A stretch of DNA of 16,991 bases from CAZSPL01 sp964608735 (GTDB lineage Bacteria; JAJVIF01; JAPKYR01; CAZSPL01). Below, piece after piece: positions 1-7,331 of the stretch; within the stretch, counting starts at the first letter, position 1; each line of letters begins with the position of its first letter. The DNA is taken from assembly GCA_964608735.1 (NCBI GenBank), contig CAZSPL010000067.1:1-16991 (forward strand), read 5' to 3'. Under the pieces are notes generated by a model that was not told where the DNA came from, made no database searches, and saw nothing but the letters and a program-made list of their open reading frames with translations. The position numbers were made by a program, and so were the translations under genes.

Positions 1-107
1 CCACCCCTGGAGGCAGTACAAACAACCTGCCCCCTGAGGGGACATTTCTACTTTGGTTTGACATAGGAATCGGCATTAATGACAGAAGCAAAGTATATAG
101 CATTTAA
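1..107 (+). CDS. Possible 3' end of an upstream gene (partial)
   Basis: The third forward frame is open from the window edge to a TAA at 105-107 and encodes 34 residues with a protein-like composition (for example GTFLLWFDIGIGIND). The first forward frame is also open, up to a TAG at 64-66, so the choice of frame rests only on how plausible the peptide looks. No family can be recognised. If real, the gene ends about 170 bases before the lipoprotein start. This call is tentative. Confidence 0.3.
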   Translation, partial: TPGGSTNNLPPEGTFLLWFDIGIGINDRSKVYSI

Positions 108-276
108 TATCATTAAATTAACATTATAGTCAGAGCGGATATCGCTTAAAACCTTAACCCTGATTAAATCTCATAAAGCGATTCCGGCTTTTATCGCGGA
201 CGTTATTAATGATGAATAAGGCTTCCTTGCCTTTGAGTCTGTTTGTGTCACTCCTATGTTTGTTTGGAGGCTATAG
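108..276. other. AT-rich leader region upstream of the large lipoprotein
   Basis: These 169 bases are much richer in A+T than the flanking coding DNA. A perfect dyad TTTAAT-ATC-ATTAAA lies at 103-117, overlapping the possible upstream stop codon. A TTGACA at 58-63 has no good -10 box at the right distance, so no promoter is called. A clear Shine-Dalgarno GGAGG sits just before the ATG at 277. Confidence 0.4.
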
Positions 277-2664
277 ATGAAGATCAGGATAGCGATGTTA
301 TTGCCGGCGCTTCTAATCATTATAGTGGTGCTGGGATTCGCTTGTTCGAAAGGCGGCTTGAACCCGATGCTGCCTGGCGCGCAGGATAACGCTGAAATCA
401 AGACGGCGGCCACCGACCCCGAAGCCATGTTCGTGGGCGGCTTGTGGGAAGTGGCGATAGATAAATCAACCGGCGATGTGGGCATCACCCAGCTCCGCGG
501 AGCTGACAAGGCGATGAACGTGCTGGGGTTCCTCGAACCGCCGGTGCTGTTCTTCCTCAGCATCAACCTTTCAACCCTGGAAGTGGACCCGATGACGGGA
601 TATGTCGGGGCGAATGTCATCCTGAATCATCCGCTTTACTCGGCGGCTGATAAATTCGACGGATTCGACGTAAGGGGCATAGTATTCGGGCCGAGGATAC
701 TCAACGCCGACGGCTATACGCCACTTCTGCGGCCGAAGGATTTCAAGAATGTGCCGCTGGGGTATATCGACGGCATGATTGGCGCACCCGACGATTTTAC
801 GCATTTTGACGGGGATAATTATCCATACAAGTATTTCGCGGATAACCTCGCGGCGAAGCAGGATCTCGGCGCTTTTTTCAACAACACGGCAAACCTCGCC
901 CAGCGGGGGGTGTTCTCCGAAGGAGCCACCAACGTCAGGGATTACGAGCTTTTATTCGATGTCGACGCCGGGCAATTCCTGATATTCAACTACGCGGTTC
1001 TTGTAAGCTATGATTTTCCCACTGGAAGTCCGCCGCACGAGTTGAATGATTACTCCATCAACACCGCGAATTGCGCGGAGCCTTTTCACGTAAAGCCCGC
1101 GATTGTGCACAACGGCCTTTACTACGATGAGTCGTTCGGCGGCGGGGGTACGATAAGTATAATTGCCGAAGTATTCGACTGGCAGGGGTTGAGCGACGTG
1201 GAAGTCACCCTCGAATCTCCCGGCGTGATCCCGGCCGCGACTTCCTCCATTTACACGATGGGTTCCACGGCCAAATCCCGTATATTCACTTTCACGGGCG
1301 TAAGCGGCACCCCGTTGTCGGCGGATCCCGTTGAGCTTTGGATCTATGCAAGGGATAAGGATGTCACTTTTGGTGAAAGTTACTTCCTCGGTTTAATGCC
1401 TTCGAGCCATGCGTTGTATGACGTACCGGCATATACGGCGTCGAAGTTGATTCTCAATGTGAGCGACCAGGCCGCGCCCTGCGTGAGTGAAGTCGAGGGG
1501 GACCTGGTTGCCGGGACCGGCGAGACCCACGAGTACCATGTCCAAGCCGAGTCGGTGAAGTATCCTGACGGTCCGTTCACATATGCCTGGGAGATGGGAG
1601 ATGACAATCCACCCATCTATGATGACGGCTCCGGCGATAATGCCGGAGGCATCGACCTGACATTCCCGCAGTCGGGAAACTATGTTGTCGACTGCAAAGT
1701 GACTGATTTAGACGGGGACGAGGGAACGAGCATAAGCCCGACAACGGTCATCGTCGTGGATAAGCCACCCGCGATCGGGCCGATTACGCTCGCCGTCAAC
1801 AGGAACGGTGATTACAGCATCAAGTCGCAGAACAATGTCACCGTCGACTGGAACCCCGTTGCTGGAGCCGTTGAGTATGCAGTATACGTCGATACGACGC
1901 CCATGGGTGGGACGCCCAACGCGCTTGAACTGGCGGGCACAACGACGGAGACGCTATATAATTACACGCTGGAGCCGGACGGCGCGGTGTATTTCAGGAT
2001 TTCCGGGCGCGCTCTTGCCGGCGTAGTGGAATCCGAAGGACCGCGCAGCGAAGAGGCAATGGTCGATTTCGAGCAGGCTGAAGTTGCCGGCTCGCAGGGA
2101 AGCTGGGAAGGAAACTCGATCTATGACAATCCTGAAATGTGCATGGAGCGCTCCTCAAACGGGGCGCATGTCCTGAGCGGCTCTTACGGCTGGGCCGACA
2201 CGATAAGTTCGTCCAGCGACTACTACAATTCCTACGAGGTGTTCTATTCACAGATATACCCGGAGCTTACCAACACCGAGGTCTTCAAGCTCGAAGTCGT
2301 GCACCAGGTTTACAATTACAACTACTCCTCGAGCTCAGAAGACGGCTACAGCATGGGCTACCTCGTGGTAAGCAATCCAATCCCGGGATTGGGGCCCGAT
2401 AATTACTTGTACTATGTCGTATTGAACCCCATGAGCGGCCCGTCATATTGGCCGGATAACGATGCGCAGAGGGATGAGTTCACATACTCCCTCAATCCGG
2501 ATGCCGGCTTTACCTACACATACTGGTGGCGCCTGAGTACCTTCAATGTGGACATGCTCCAGTGGCCGCATTACGACCGCGTCGCAATCGGGCATGCCAC
2601 TGATAACGCAACAAAAGATGGTGCATTCCTCGCGGTGGATGATATCGCGGTCATCATCTATTAA
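277..2664 (+). CDS. Large secreted lipoprotein with PKD and FnIII-like modules
   Basis: A 795-residue protein with a short basic N-terminus (MKIR), a hydrophobic stretch (residues 7-22) and a lipobox-like GFAC with Cys23 as the likely lipidated residue, so it is probably anchored on the cell surface or in the periplasm. Residues about 35-390 form a beta-rich region I do not recognise. Residues about 405-493 look like a PKD domain (FTYAWEMGD, then a conserved-type ending NYVVDCKVTDLDGDEG). Residues about 495-600 look like a fibronectin type III module (VDWNPVAGAVEYAVYVD). The last 190 residues are rich in Tyr, Ser and Asn and are unassigned. The ATG at 277 has GGAGG upstream. The gene stands alone and is followed by a terminator. 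A binding or adhesion role is possible, but no catalytic motif is visible and no function is claimed. Confidence 0.85.
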   Translation: MKIRIAMLLPALLIIIVVLGFACSKGGLNPMLPGAQDNAEIKTAATDPEAMFVGGLWEVAIDKSTGDVGITQLRGADKAMNVLGFLEPPVLFFLSINLSTLEVDPMTGYVGANVILNHPLYSAADKFDGFDVRGIVFGPRILNADGYTPLLRPKDFKNVPLGYIDGMIGAPDDFTHFDGDNYPYKYFADNLAAKQDLGAFFNNTANLAQRGVFSEGATNVRDYELLFDVDAGQFLIFNYAVLVSYDFPTGSPPHELNDYSINTANCAEPFHVKPAIVHNGLYYDESFGGGGTISIIAEVFDWQGLSDVEVTLESPGVIPAATSSIYTMGSTAKSRIFTFTGVSGTPLSADPVELWIYARDKDVTFGESYFLGLMPSSHALYDVPAYTASKLILNVSDQAAPCVSEVEGDLVAGTGETHEYHVQAESVKYPDGPFTYAWEMGDDNPPIYDDGSGDNAGGIDLTFPQSGNYVVDCKVTDLDGDEGTSISPTTVIVVDKPPAIGPITLAVNRNGDYSIKSQNNVTVDWNPVAGAVEYAVYVDTTPMGGTPNALELAGTTTETLYNYTLEPDGAVYFRISGRALAGVVESEGPRSEEAMVDFEQAEVAGSQGSWEGNSIYDNPEMCMERSSNGAHVLSGSYGWADTISSSSDYYNSYEVFYSQIYPELTNTEVFKLEVVHQVYNYNYSSSSEDGYSMGYLVVSNPIPGLGPDNYLYYVVLNPMSGPSYWPDNDAQRDEFTYSLNPDAGFTYTYWWRLSTFNVDMLQWPHYDRVAIGHATDNATKDGAFLAVDDIAVIIY

Positions 2665-2691
2665 AGAAAATCTGATAACTGAGTATTAAAC

Positions 2692-2716
2692 AACCCCGCT
2701 TTCCACGGGGTTTTTT
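2692..2716 (+). terminator. Rho-independent terminator after the large lipoprotein gene
   Basis: The stem AACCCCG / CGGGGTT (2692-2698 with 2706-2712) has a 7-base loop and is followed at once by a T run ending at 2716. It lies 28 bases after the stop codon at 2664. On the other strand the hairpin has only a weak T tract, so it mainly serves the plus-strand gene, though it could partly stop transcripts of the convergent small lipoprotein gene. Confidence 0.85.
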
Positions 2717-2742
2717 CTATTATTTTCCGTGACAGTGGATGA

Positions 2743-2937
2743 TTAATCCCCCTCGAGCACGTCATCCATCTGCTTTTCCTTATCCTCCGCACGGGGCAAC
2801 TTCGTTCCGGCCTGGTCGTCCGTGGCCTGACTCGAAACGGCCTTGTCATCTGCGGCCTTCTTGGTGCAACTCATCCCCGAAATCAATAATCCACACACCA
2901 GAGCGATAAGCAGAATCAATCCCAGAATGCGTCTCAT
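2743..2937 (-). CDS. Small lipoprotein (64 residues), unknown function
   Basis: The ATG at 2937 is chosen because GGAGG lies at the proper distance upstream. An in-frame GTG at 2952 would place that Shine-Dalgarno inside the coding region. The product has MRR, a hydrophobic segment (residues 4-20) and a lipobox-like GMSC with Cys24. The mature part is only about 40 residues, highly charged and probably disordered (KKAADDK, EDKEKQMDD). Such very small lipoproteins are common and hard to assign, and no partner is evident. It has its own sigma70-like promoter at 2965-2994 and is divergent from the sirtuin gene. Confidence 0.75.
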   Translation of the reverse strand: MRRILGLILLIALVCGLLISGMSCTKKAADDKAVSSQATDDQAGTKLPRAEDKEKQMDDVLEGD

Positions 2938-2964
2938 TTGTTTCCTCCGCACGATTTTCCACCA

Positions 2965-2994
2965 ATATTACGGTTGCCATAGCGGTTATGTCAA
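2965..2994 (-). promoter_or_regulatory. Sigma70-like promoter of the small lipoprotein gene
   Basis: Read on the minus strand: TTGACA (2994-2989), an 18-base spacer, then TAATAT (2970-2965). The -35 is a perfect consensus and the -10 has 5 of 6 consensus bases. It ends 28 bases upstream of the ATG at 2937, leaving a short leader. Confidence 0.7.
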
Positions 2995-3034
2995 ACTTTT
3001 CGCTGCATTTTTATCCAGCGATTACGCCCGATTC

Positions 3035-3063
3035 TTTACTTAACCGGTTATAACGCTTATATT
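3035..3063 (+). promoter_or_regulatory. Sigma70-like promoter of the sirtuin gene with a palindromic spacer
   Basis: TTTACT (3035-3040), a 17-base spacer, then TATATT (3058-3063), 34 bases before the ATG at 3098. The spacer begins with the perfect palindrome TAACCGGTTA (3041-3050), placed where a repressor could block polymerase. The promoter reading is supported by the motifs. The operator reading is inference. Confidence 0.5.
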
Positions 3064-3097
3064 AACCCGGCTTCGGAACATCGCGAGAGGAAGAAAG

Positions 3098-3826
3098 ATG
3101 CTCAAGCGTGAATTGAAAGAGGAAGACCGTATCACGATATTATCCGGTGCCGGGATATCCGCCGAAAGCGGCGTGCCGACATTCAGGGGCAAGGACGGAC
3201 TGTGGAAGGGCTACGATGCCACGCAGCTCGCCACTCCACAGGCGTTCGCGGGCGACCCCGAAAAAGTACTCGAATGGTATGTCTGGCGCCGCAACCTGAT
3301 AGGCCAATGTAAACCGAACCCGGCGCATTTCGCCATAGCGGAGCTTGAGGAAGCGGGACGCGATGTCGTCACCATCACCCAGAATATCGACAACCTGCAC
3401 CGGGAAGCCGGCAGCAGGAACATTATCGAACTTCACGGCAACATCTGGAAAATCCGGTGTTCGGCGGGATGTCCGGCGATACTTGACGTGCCGAGGGATT
3501 TCAATCCCCCGGGTGACGCGCCGCGCGAATGCCCGACCTGCGGGAAGCTCCTCAGGCCGCATATCGTGTGGTTCGGCGAGATGCTCGACCCAGCCGATAT
3601 CAGGACGTCGGAGGAGCGGCTGTCGGAAACCGACGTGCTCTTAATCGTAGGGACATCCGGTGTCGTCCAGCCCGCCGCGAGCCTCGGTTACATTGCCAAA
3701 TCGGCGGGGGCGTATGTCGTCGAAGTGAACATCGAAGCCACGCCTCTCAGCGGCATGGCTGACCAGAGCCTCTTCGGAGCCGCCGGGGAGATCCTTCCGA
3801 GGGTTTTCGAGCCGCTGCTTTCGTAG
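3098..3826 (+). CDS. cobB: NAD-dependent protein deacylase, sirtuin (SIRT5/CobB-like class)
   Basis: A 242-residue complete Sir2-family enzyme that removes acyl groups from lysine using NAD+, giving nicotinamide and O-acyl-ADP-ribose. Visible motifs: GAGISAESGVPTFRG (17-31, NAD binding), TQNID (94-98), catalytic His113 in ELHGN, four zinc cysteines (C121, C125, C145, C148) and the late Rossmann motif GTSGVVQPA. Residues 61-64 read YVWR. This matches the Tyr-x-x-Arg pair that in SIRT5 and CobB contacts the carboxylate of succinyl, malonyl or glutaryl lysine, so acidic acyl groups are likely substrates. The ATG at 3098 has a GAGAGGAAG Shine-Dalgarno region. It is the first gene of a probable two-gene unit with the phosphoesterase 23 bases downstream. 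Family assignment is very secure. The acyl preference is inferred from the motif. Confidence 0.95.
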   Translation: MLKRELKEEDRITILSGAGISAESGVPTFRGKDGLWKGYDATQLATPQAFAGDPEKVLEWYVWRRNLIGQCKPNPAHFAIAELEEAGRDVVTITQNIDNLHREAGSRNIIELHGNIWKIRCSAGCPAILDVPRDFNPPGDAPRECPTCGKLLRPHIVWFGEMLDPADIRTSEERLSETDVLLIVGTSGVVQPAASLGYIAKSAGAYVVEVNIEATPLSGMADQSLFGAAGEILPRVFEPLLS

Positions 3827-3849
3827 GGTATCTACAGGAGGGTTATTCC

Positions 3850-5685
3850 GTGTATCAATCAATCCTTACGCTCTGCGCGATAATCATCACGGCGGTTACG
3901 CTGCATCCCGCACTTCCCGCGATTGATTCAGCGCCCGACGCGGGCAAGTTCACATTCGCGGTGGTCGGTGACCTGCATGGGCGCGACGAGCCGGGGGTCC
4001 CGCCGGAATTCGCCACGATAATCAAGGAACTCAATCTCCTCAGGCCGGATTTTATCGTAAGCACAGGTGACATCATCGAGGACCAGCCGGATGATGCCGC
4101 CCTCATCAAGGCAGCGTGGGATGAGTGGCGCGATGTGGTCGACACGAACCTCGACGGTATTCCATTTTTCCCCATCGCCGGGAATAACGATATATGGTCT
4201 ACACTCAGCGCCAAATTCTATCAGGACAATATCGCCCCGATGTGGTACTCGTTCGATTACGGCGCATGCCATTTCGTGGTGATGTGCAGCGAGGAGCCGG
4301 GGCATGTGAGCGAGGTCGGGCCGTCGCAGAAAACCTGGCTCGAAGCCGACCTCAAGGCGAATTCCGACGCGGAGCATACATTCTGCTTCATGCACAGGCC
4401 GATGTGGTACAAGTTCGACGAACCGGGGTGGGAAGATTGGTACGATGACATCCACCCGCTACTCAGCAAATACGGCGTCGATTATTTCTTCAGCGGACAC
4501 TGGCACGTATACGAGAACTACGGTGAAGTCGACGGCATCGACTACATCATCAGCGGTGGCGCGGGGGGTACTCTCGACACGAGGCGTCCGGCGCATCTCG
4601 GGCCCTTCTACCATTACCTTCTCGTAACCGTGGACGGGGAGGATGTCGATATCGCGGTGGTGAAAGCCGGGTCGGTTGTTCCGGATGATATAGTCACCAC
4701 CGAAATGGTCAGGGCTCATAACGACGCGATGCGGATATTCTCCCGGCAGCCGGTGTTCGAAGTCGAGGAGAGCTTGGCATCATACAAGGGCATGGCATAT
4801 TTCAATCTCGCCAACCCGTTCGATGCCGCAATCGCCGGCACTATCAATTGGATTATCCCCGGCAAGGGATGGATAGTGCGATGCCCGTCGGATTTCAGCA
4901 TGCCGCCGAACGGCTCGCTGCCGATACCGATAACAGTGTCGTACAGCGGTAACGATCCGATATTCACCGAATGGCCCGAATATACGGCGGTCTATGATGT
5001 GCCGACTCTCGCGGGAAGCCCGTTCACCGCCAAAGGCAAGCTGAGGGTGGTGCCGATATACGATATGATGCGAACCATGATGCCGATTGTTATCGACGGC
5101 GATTTGTCGGATTGGGAAAATATCGAGCCGGTGAAGGTCGCCGACGGGAGGCACATGGGTGGATTCGAAGAATGGCGTGGGGAAGAACTCTCCCTCGAAT
5201 TCCGTCTCGCGTGGGATGCCGATAATCTCTATCTCGCGTGCGAAGTTACCGACGATGCGCACTATCAGCCATATAATGCCGATGCCGCCGAAGTATGGAT
5301 GGGGGACTCGGTAATGTTCGGCGTCGATTCGCGCAACGCCGACAGGGTCGATTACTCCGATGACGATTTCGAGATAGTGCTGAGCCTGCACGACGGCAAG
5401 GCGGGAATCCAGCCGCGATATGCGTCGGACGGATCGATGATTCAAAAGGGCGAGGGGATGAAGGTCGCGATAAAACGTGAGTGGGAATTTACGCGCTATG
5501 AATTCGCAATAAAACGGACTTCGCTTCCATACGATTTCCTCAAACCGGGCGCGAAAATCGGCTTCTCGATACTCGCGAGCGACAACGATGGCGACGACTG
5601 GGAAGGTTTCATGGAATGGAGCCCGGGGTCGCTCACTTATGGGAAGGACTTAGCGTCATTCGGTACCGTGAGGCTGCTTCCGTGA
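3850..5685 (+). CDS. Secreted calcineurin-like metallophosphoesterase with C-terminal CBM9-like domain
   Basis: A 611-residue protein starting at GTG 3850 with a strong Shine-Dalgarno (AGGAGGG). The first 24 residues look like a signal peptide, pointing to export. The phosphoesterase core spans about 33-290 and shows the family metal motifs in order: GDLHGRD (D41, H43), GDIIE (D74), AGNND (N112), FMHRP (H182) and SGHWH (H217, H219). The motif usually written GNHD is GNND here, so the position of the usual catalytic His is Asn113. A middle beta-sandwich-like region (about 310-405) leads to a C-terminal module opening with IDGDLSDWE near residue 414, typical of CBM9/DOMON-like sugar- or ligand-binding domains. 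Its substrate cannot be told from sequence. Pairing with a cytoplasmic sirtuin in one transcription unit is odd. Confidence 0.88.
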   Translation: MYQSILTLCAIIITAVTLHPALPAIDSAPDAGKFTFAVVGDLHGRDEPGVPPEFATIIKELNLLRPDFIVSTGDIIEDQPDDAALIKAAWDEWRDVVDTNLDGIPFFPIAGNNDIWSTLSAKFYQDNIAPMWYSFDYGACHFVVMCSEEPGHVSEVGPSQKTWLEADLKANSDAEHTFCFMHRPMWYKFDEPGWEDWYDDIHPLLSKYGVDYFFSGHWHVYENYGEVDGIDYIISGGAGGTLDTRRPAHLGPFYHYLLVTVDGEDVDIAVVKAGSVVPDDIVTTEMVRAHNDAMRIFSRQPVFEVEESLASYKGMAYFNLANPFDAAIAGTINWIIPGKGWIVRCPSDFSMPPNGSLPIPITVSYSGNDPIFTEWPEYTAVYDVPTLAGSPFTAKGKLRVVPIYDMMRTMMPIVIDGDLSDWENIEPVKVADGRHMGGFEEWRGEELSLEFRLAWDADNLYLACEVTDDAHYQPYNADAAEVWMGDSVMFGVDSRNADRVDYSDDDFEIVLSLHDGKAGIQPRYASDGSMIQKGEGMKVAIKREWEFTRYEFAIKRTSLPYDFLKPGAKIGFSILASDNDGDDWEGFMEWSPGSLTYGKDLASFGTVRLLP

Positions 5686-6105
5686 CGGCTTGATGTAATC
5701 AAGAATTCCTACGCCAATCAGCTCCCATGTCGCGAGAGCTATGATAAGCCAAATCCATTGATGATGGAATTTAGCGAGCATGTCCTCAATTCTCTTCCCG
5801 GTCTCGTCGGTGGTTGATCCGGATTCAAACTCATATCGCAAGAGATTATCCAACTGTATCTCTGCGCTGAAAAGCTTGTAACCACCGAGAACGAGCATAA
5901 CCAAACCGGCTATTATCAACGGCTTGTAGATTCTCTTGATGCTGAGGTAAATCGATGCCGCGCCGATGATGAGAATTATCAACGATTCGACCGGCGCATG
6001 CTGGAAAACCGCCAGTCGCGCGAGTTGCCCGGATAGCATTGGCAGTATCGCCCATAGCAACAGGATTGCGCCCGCACTGATCCCGTATATCTGCTTCCTT
6101 TCCAT
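5656..6105 (-). CDS. Small integral membrane protein of unknown function
   Basis: A 149-residue protein with four probable membrane segments, at about residues 8-25, 42-58, 62-80 and 115-135. Between the third and fourth is an acidic loop (DNLLRYEFESGSTTDETGKR), and the tail is short and basic. No family is recognised. The ATG at 6105 follows the TAG stop of yebC (6106-6108) with no gap, so the two are almost surely cotranscribed and may be translationally coupled. The 3' end overlaps the convergent phosphoesterase gene by 30 bases on opposite strands. The coding call rests on the open frame, clear hydrophobicity pattern and position. Confidence 0.75.
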   Translation of the reverse strand: MERKQIYGISAGAILLLWAILPMLSGQLARLAVFQHAPVESLIILIIGAASIYLSIKRIYKPLIIAGLVMLVLGGYKLFSAEIQLDNLLRYEFESGSTTDETGKRIEDMLAKFHHQWIWLIIALATWELIGVGILDYIKPSRKQPHGTE

Positions 6106-6855
6106 CTACGCACTCAACTGCTCCATTACATCCTCATCGATATCGAAATTCGAATACACGCCCTGGATATCTTCGTTGTCCTCGAATTGTTCCATCAGGC
6201 GAATCACCTGCTCGGCGTCCTTGCCGGCGACCTTGACCTGCGACTGCGGTACCATGGTAAGTTCGGCTTCGTCCGGTTCGATGTCCGCCGCTTCGATGGC
6301 GTCGCGCATCGTGCCGAAGTCGGTCGCATCGCAAGATATCTCCCAGTAGTCGCCGTCCTGCCCGTAATCCTCGGCTCCGCCCTCGATGGCGATTTCCATC
6401 AGTTTATCTTCGGCAATCTTACTTTTCTCGATGAGGAAATGCCCCTTGCGCGAGAACAAATATGCCACGCATCCATCGCGCCCGAGGTCGCCGTTTCCCT
6501 TGCTGAAAATATGGCGGACATCGGCGGTGGTACGGTTGCGGTTGTCGGTGAGCGCTTCGATATAAATCGCCACGCCGCCGGGGCCGTAGCCCTCATACGT
6601 AATCTCCTCGAGCACCGCGCCCCCTTCCTCGCCGGAGCCGCGCTTGATGGCCCGCTCGATATTTTCGTTCGGCATATTCCCCGCCTTTGCTTTGGAAATC
6701 GCGGCCTTGAGGCGAAGATTCGCTTCCGGGTCGGCGCCGCCCATCCTCGCGGCTATGGTGATTTCCTTTATCAGCTTGCTGAACAATTTCCCCCGCTTGG
6801 CGTCAATGGCGCCTTTCTTACGCTTGATGGTTGACCATTTCGAATGTCCCGACAT
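6106..6855 (-). CDS. yebC: YebC/PmpR (TACO1) family protein
   Basis: A 249-residue full-length member of the YebC family, with the diagnostic start MSGHSKWSTIKRKKGAID, then ARMGGADPEANLRLK (about 37-51) and NMPNENIERAIKRG (about 59-72). Members were long annotated as DNA-binding regulators. The mitochondrial homologue TACO1 is a translational activator, and later bacterial work links the family to translation, so the real role may be on the ribosome. The ATG at 6855 has GAGAGG upstream. The common neighbour ruvC is not seen here; instead a small membrane protein gene follows immediately. The upstream region carries a promoter-like pair and nested inverted repeats (6891-6955). Confidence 0.95.
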   Translation of the reverse strand: MSGHSKWSTIKRKKGAIDAKRGKLFSKLIKEITIAARMGGADPEANLRLKAAISKAKAGNMPNENIERAIKRGSGEEGGAVLEEITYEGYGPGGVAIYIEALTDNRNRTTADVRHIFSKGNGDLGRDGCVAYLFSRKGHFLIEKSKIAEDKLMEIAIEGGAEDYGQDGDYWEISCDATDFGTMRDAIEAADIEPDEAELTMVPQSQVKVAGKDAEQVIRLMEQFEDNEDIQGVYSNFDIDEDVMEQLSA

Positions 6856-6890
6856 TGTATTTAACCTCTCAAAGATTTTCAGAATATGAC

Positions 6891-6955
6891 GAAACCCACG
6901 TTATACGTGGGCCATATATATACAACAACAGCCACAATCGAGGATTGTGGGTTTC
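6891..6955 (-). promoter_or_regulatory. yebC upstream region: promoter-like pair inside nested inverted repeats
   Basis: On the minus strand TTGTTG (6928-6923), a 17-base spacer and TATAAC (6905-6900) make a plausible promoter. The -10 lies in the loop of a perfect hairpin, CCCACG (6895-6900) with CGTGGG (6906-6911). A second hairpin pairs CCACAATC (6932-6939) with GATTGTGG (6943-6950). In addition GAAACCCAC (6891-6899) is the exact complement of GTGGGTTTC (6947-6955), so the outer pairing competes with both inner hairpins. The repeats are visible directly. A switching or operator role is inference. Confidence 0.5.
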
Positions 6956-7023
6956 CCGGTTTCAGTGATTGTCGGTAATGTTAAAATCTTTCGCATATAT
7001 CCGTTCCAAACACCAGGTCCGAT

Positions 7024-7049
7024 GTTTCGGGACACCCTTGTCCCGAAAC
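7024..7049 (-). repeat. Family P hairpin, copy 1
   Basis: GTTTCGGGACA (7024-7034), loop CCCT, TGTCCCGAAAC (7039-7049): a perfect 11-bp stem. It lies between the end of the 90-residue protein gene and yebC, 169 bases upstream of the yebC ATG, and is preceded by CGAT on the plus strand like the other copies. No T run follows on either strand, so it is not a standard terminator. Confidence 0.9.
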
Positions 7050-7056
7050 CATGAAG

Positions 7057-7329
7057 TTACATCAACTCTATCTCCATATCGGACAACGTGAAATCGTAGA
7101 CTTCATCCTCATTCGGGGGCTGTGCTTCGAGGATGAGCGAGAAACGGTCTTCATCCTCGTCCACTTCGACGATGAAATAATGGTCCGAATCAAATGTGCA
7201 CTCCGCGGCTGTCGGGTATTTTCCCGGCGGCGGCACGGTCTCCATGTCGCCGGGGATGCTTTCGGTTTCGCCGTAGAGGAATGTCAGCGGATTCGATTGC
7301 TCGTTTACTCGGCAGGCAGGGCAGTCCAT
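7057..7329 (-). CDS. Acidic 90-residue protein, unknown function
   Basis: The product begins MDCPACR, a CxxC pair that could bind metal or be redox active, and continues into a strongly acidic region with predicted beta strands (DSDHYFIVEVDEDEDRFSLILEA, here residues about 47-69). No further Cys pair completes a zinc ribbon. Its ATG at 7329 is two bases after the ribH stop, so it is probably cotranslated with lumazine synthase. I do not recognise a family. Codon use resembles that of neighbours, which supports a real gene. A link with riboflavin metabolism is only suggested by position. Confidence 0.7.
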   Translation of the reverse strand: MDCPACRVNEQSNPLTFLYGETESIPGDMETVPPPGKYPTAAECTFDSDHYFIVEVDEDEDRFSLILEAQPPNEDEVYDFTLSDMEIELM

Positions 7330-7331
7330 TG

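Noticed and set aside
58..86. Promoter from TTGACA at 58-63
   Set aside because: At 16-18 bases downstream there is no -10-like hexamer, and the site may lie in the 3' end of a coding sequence.
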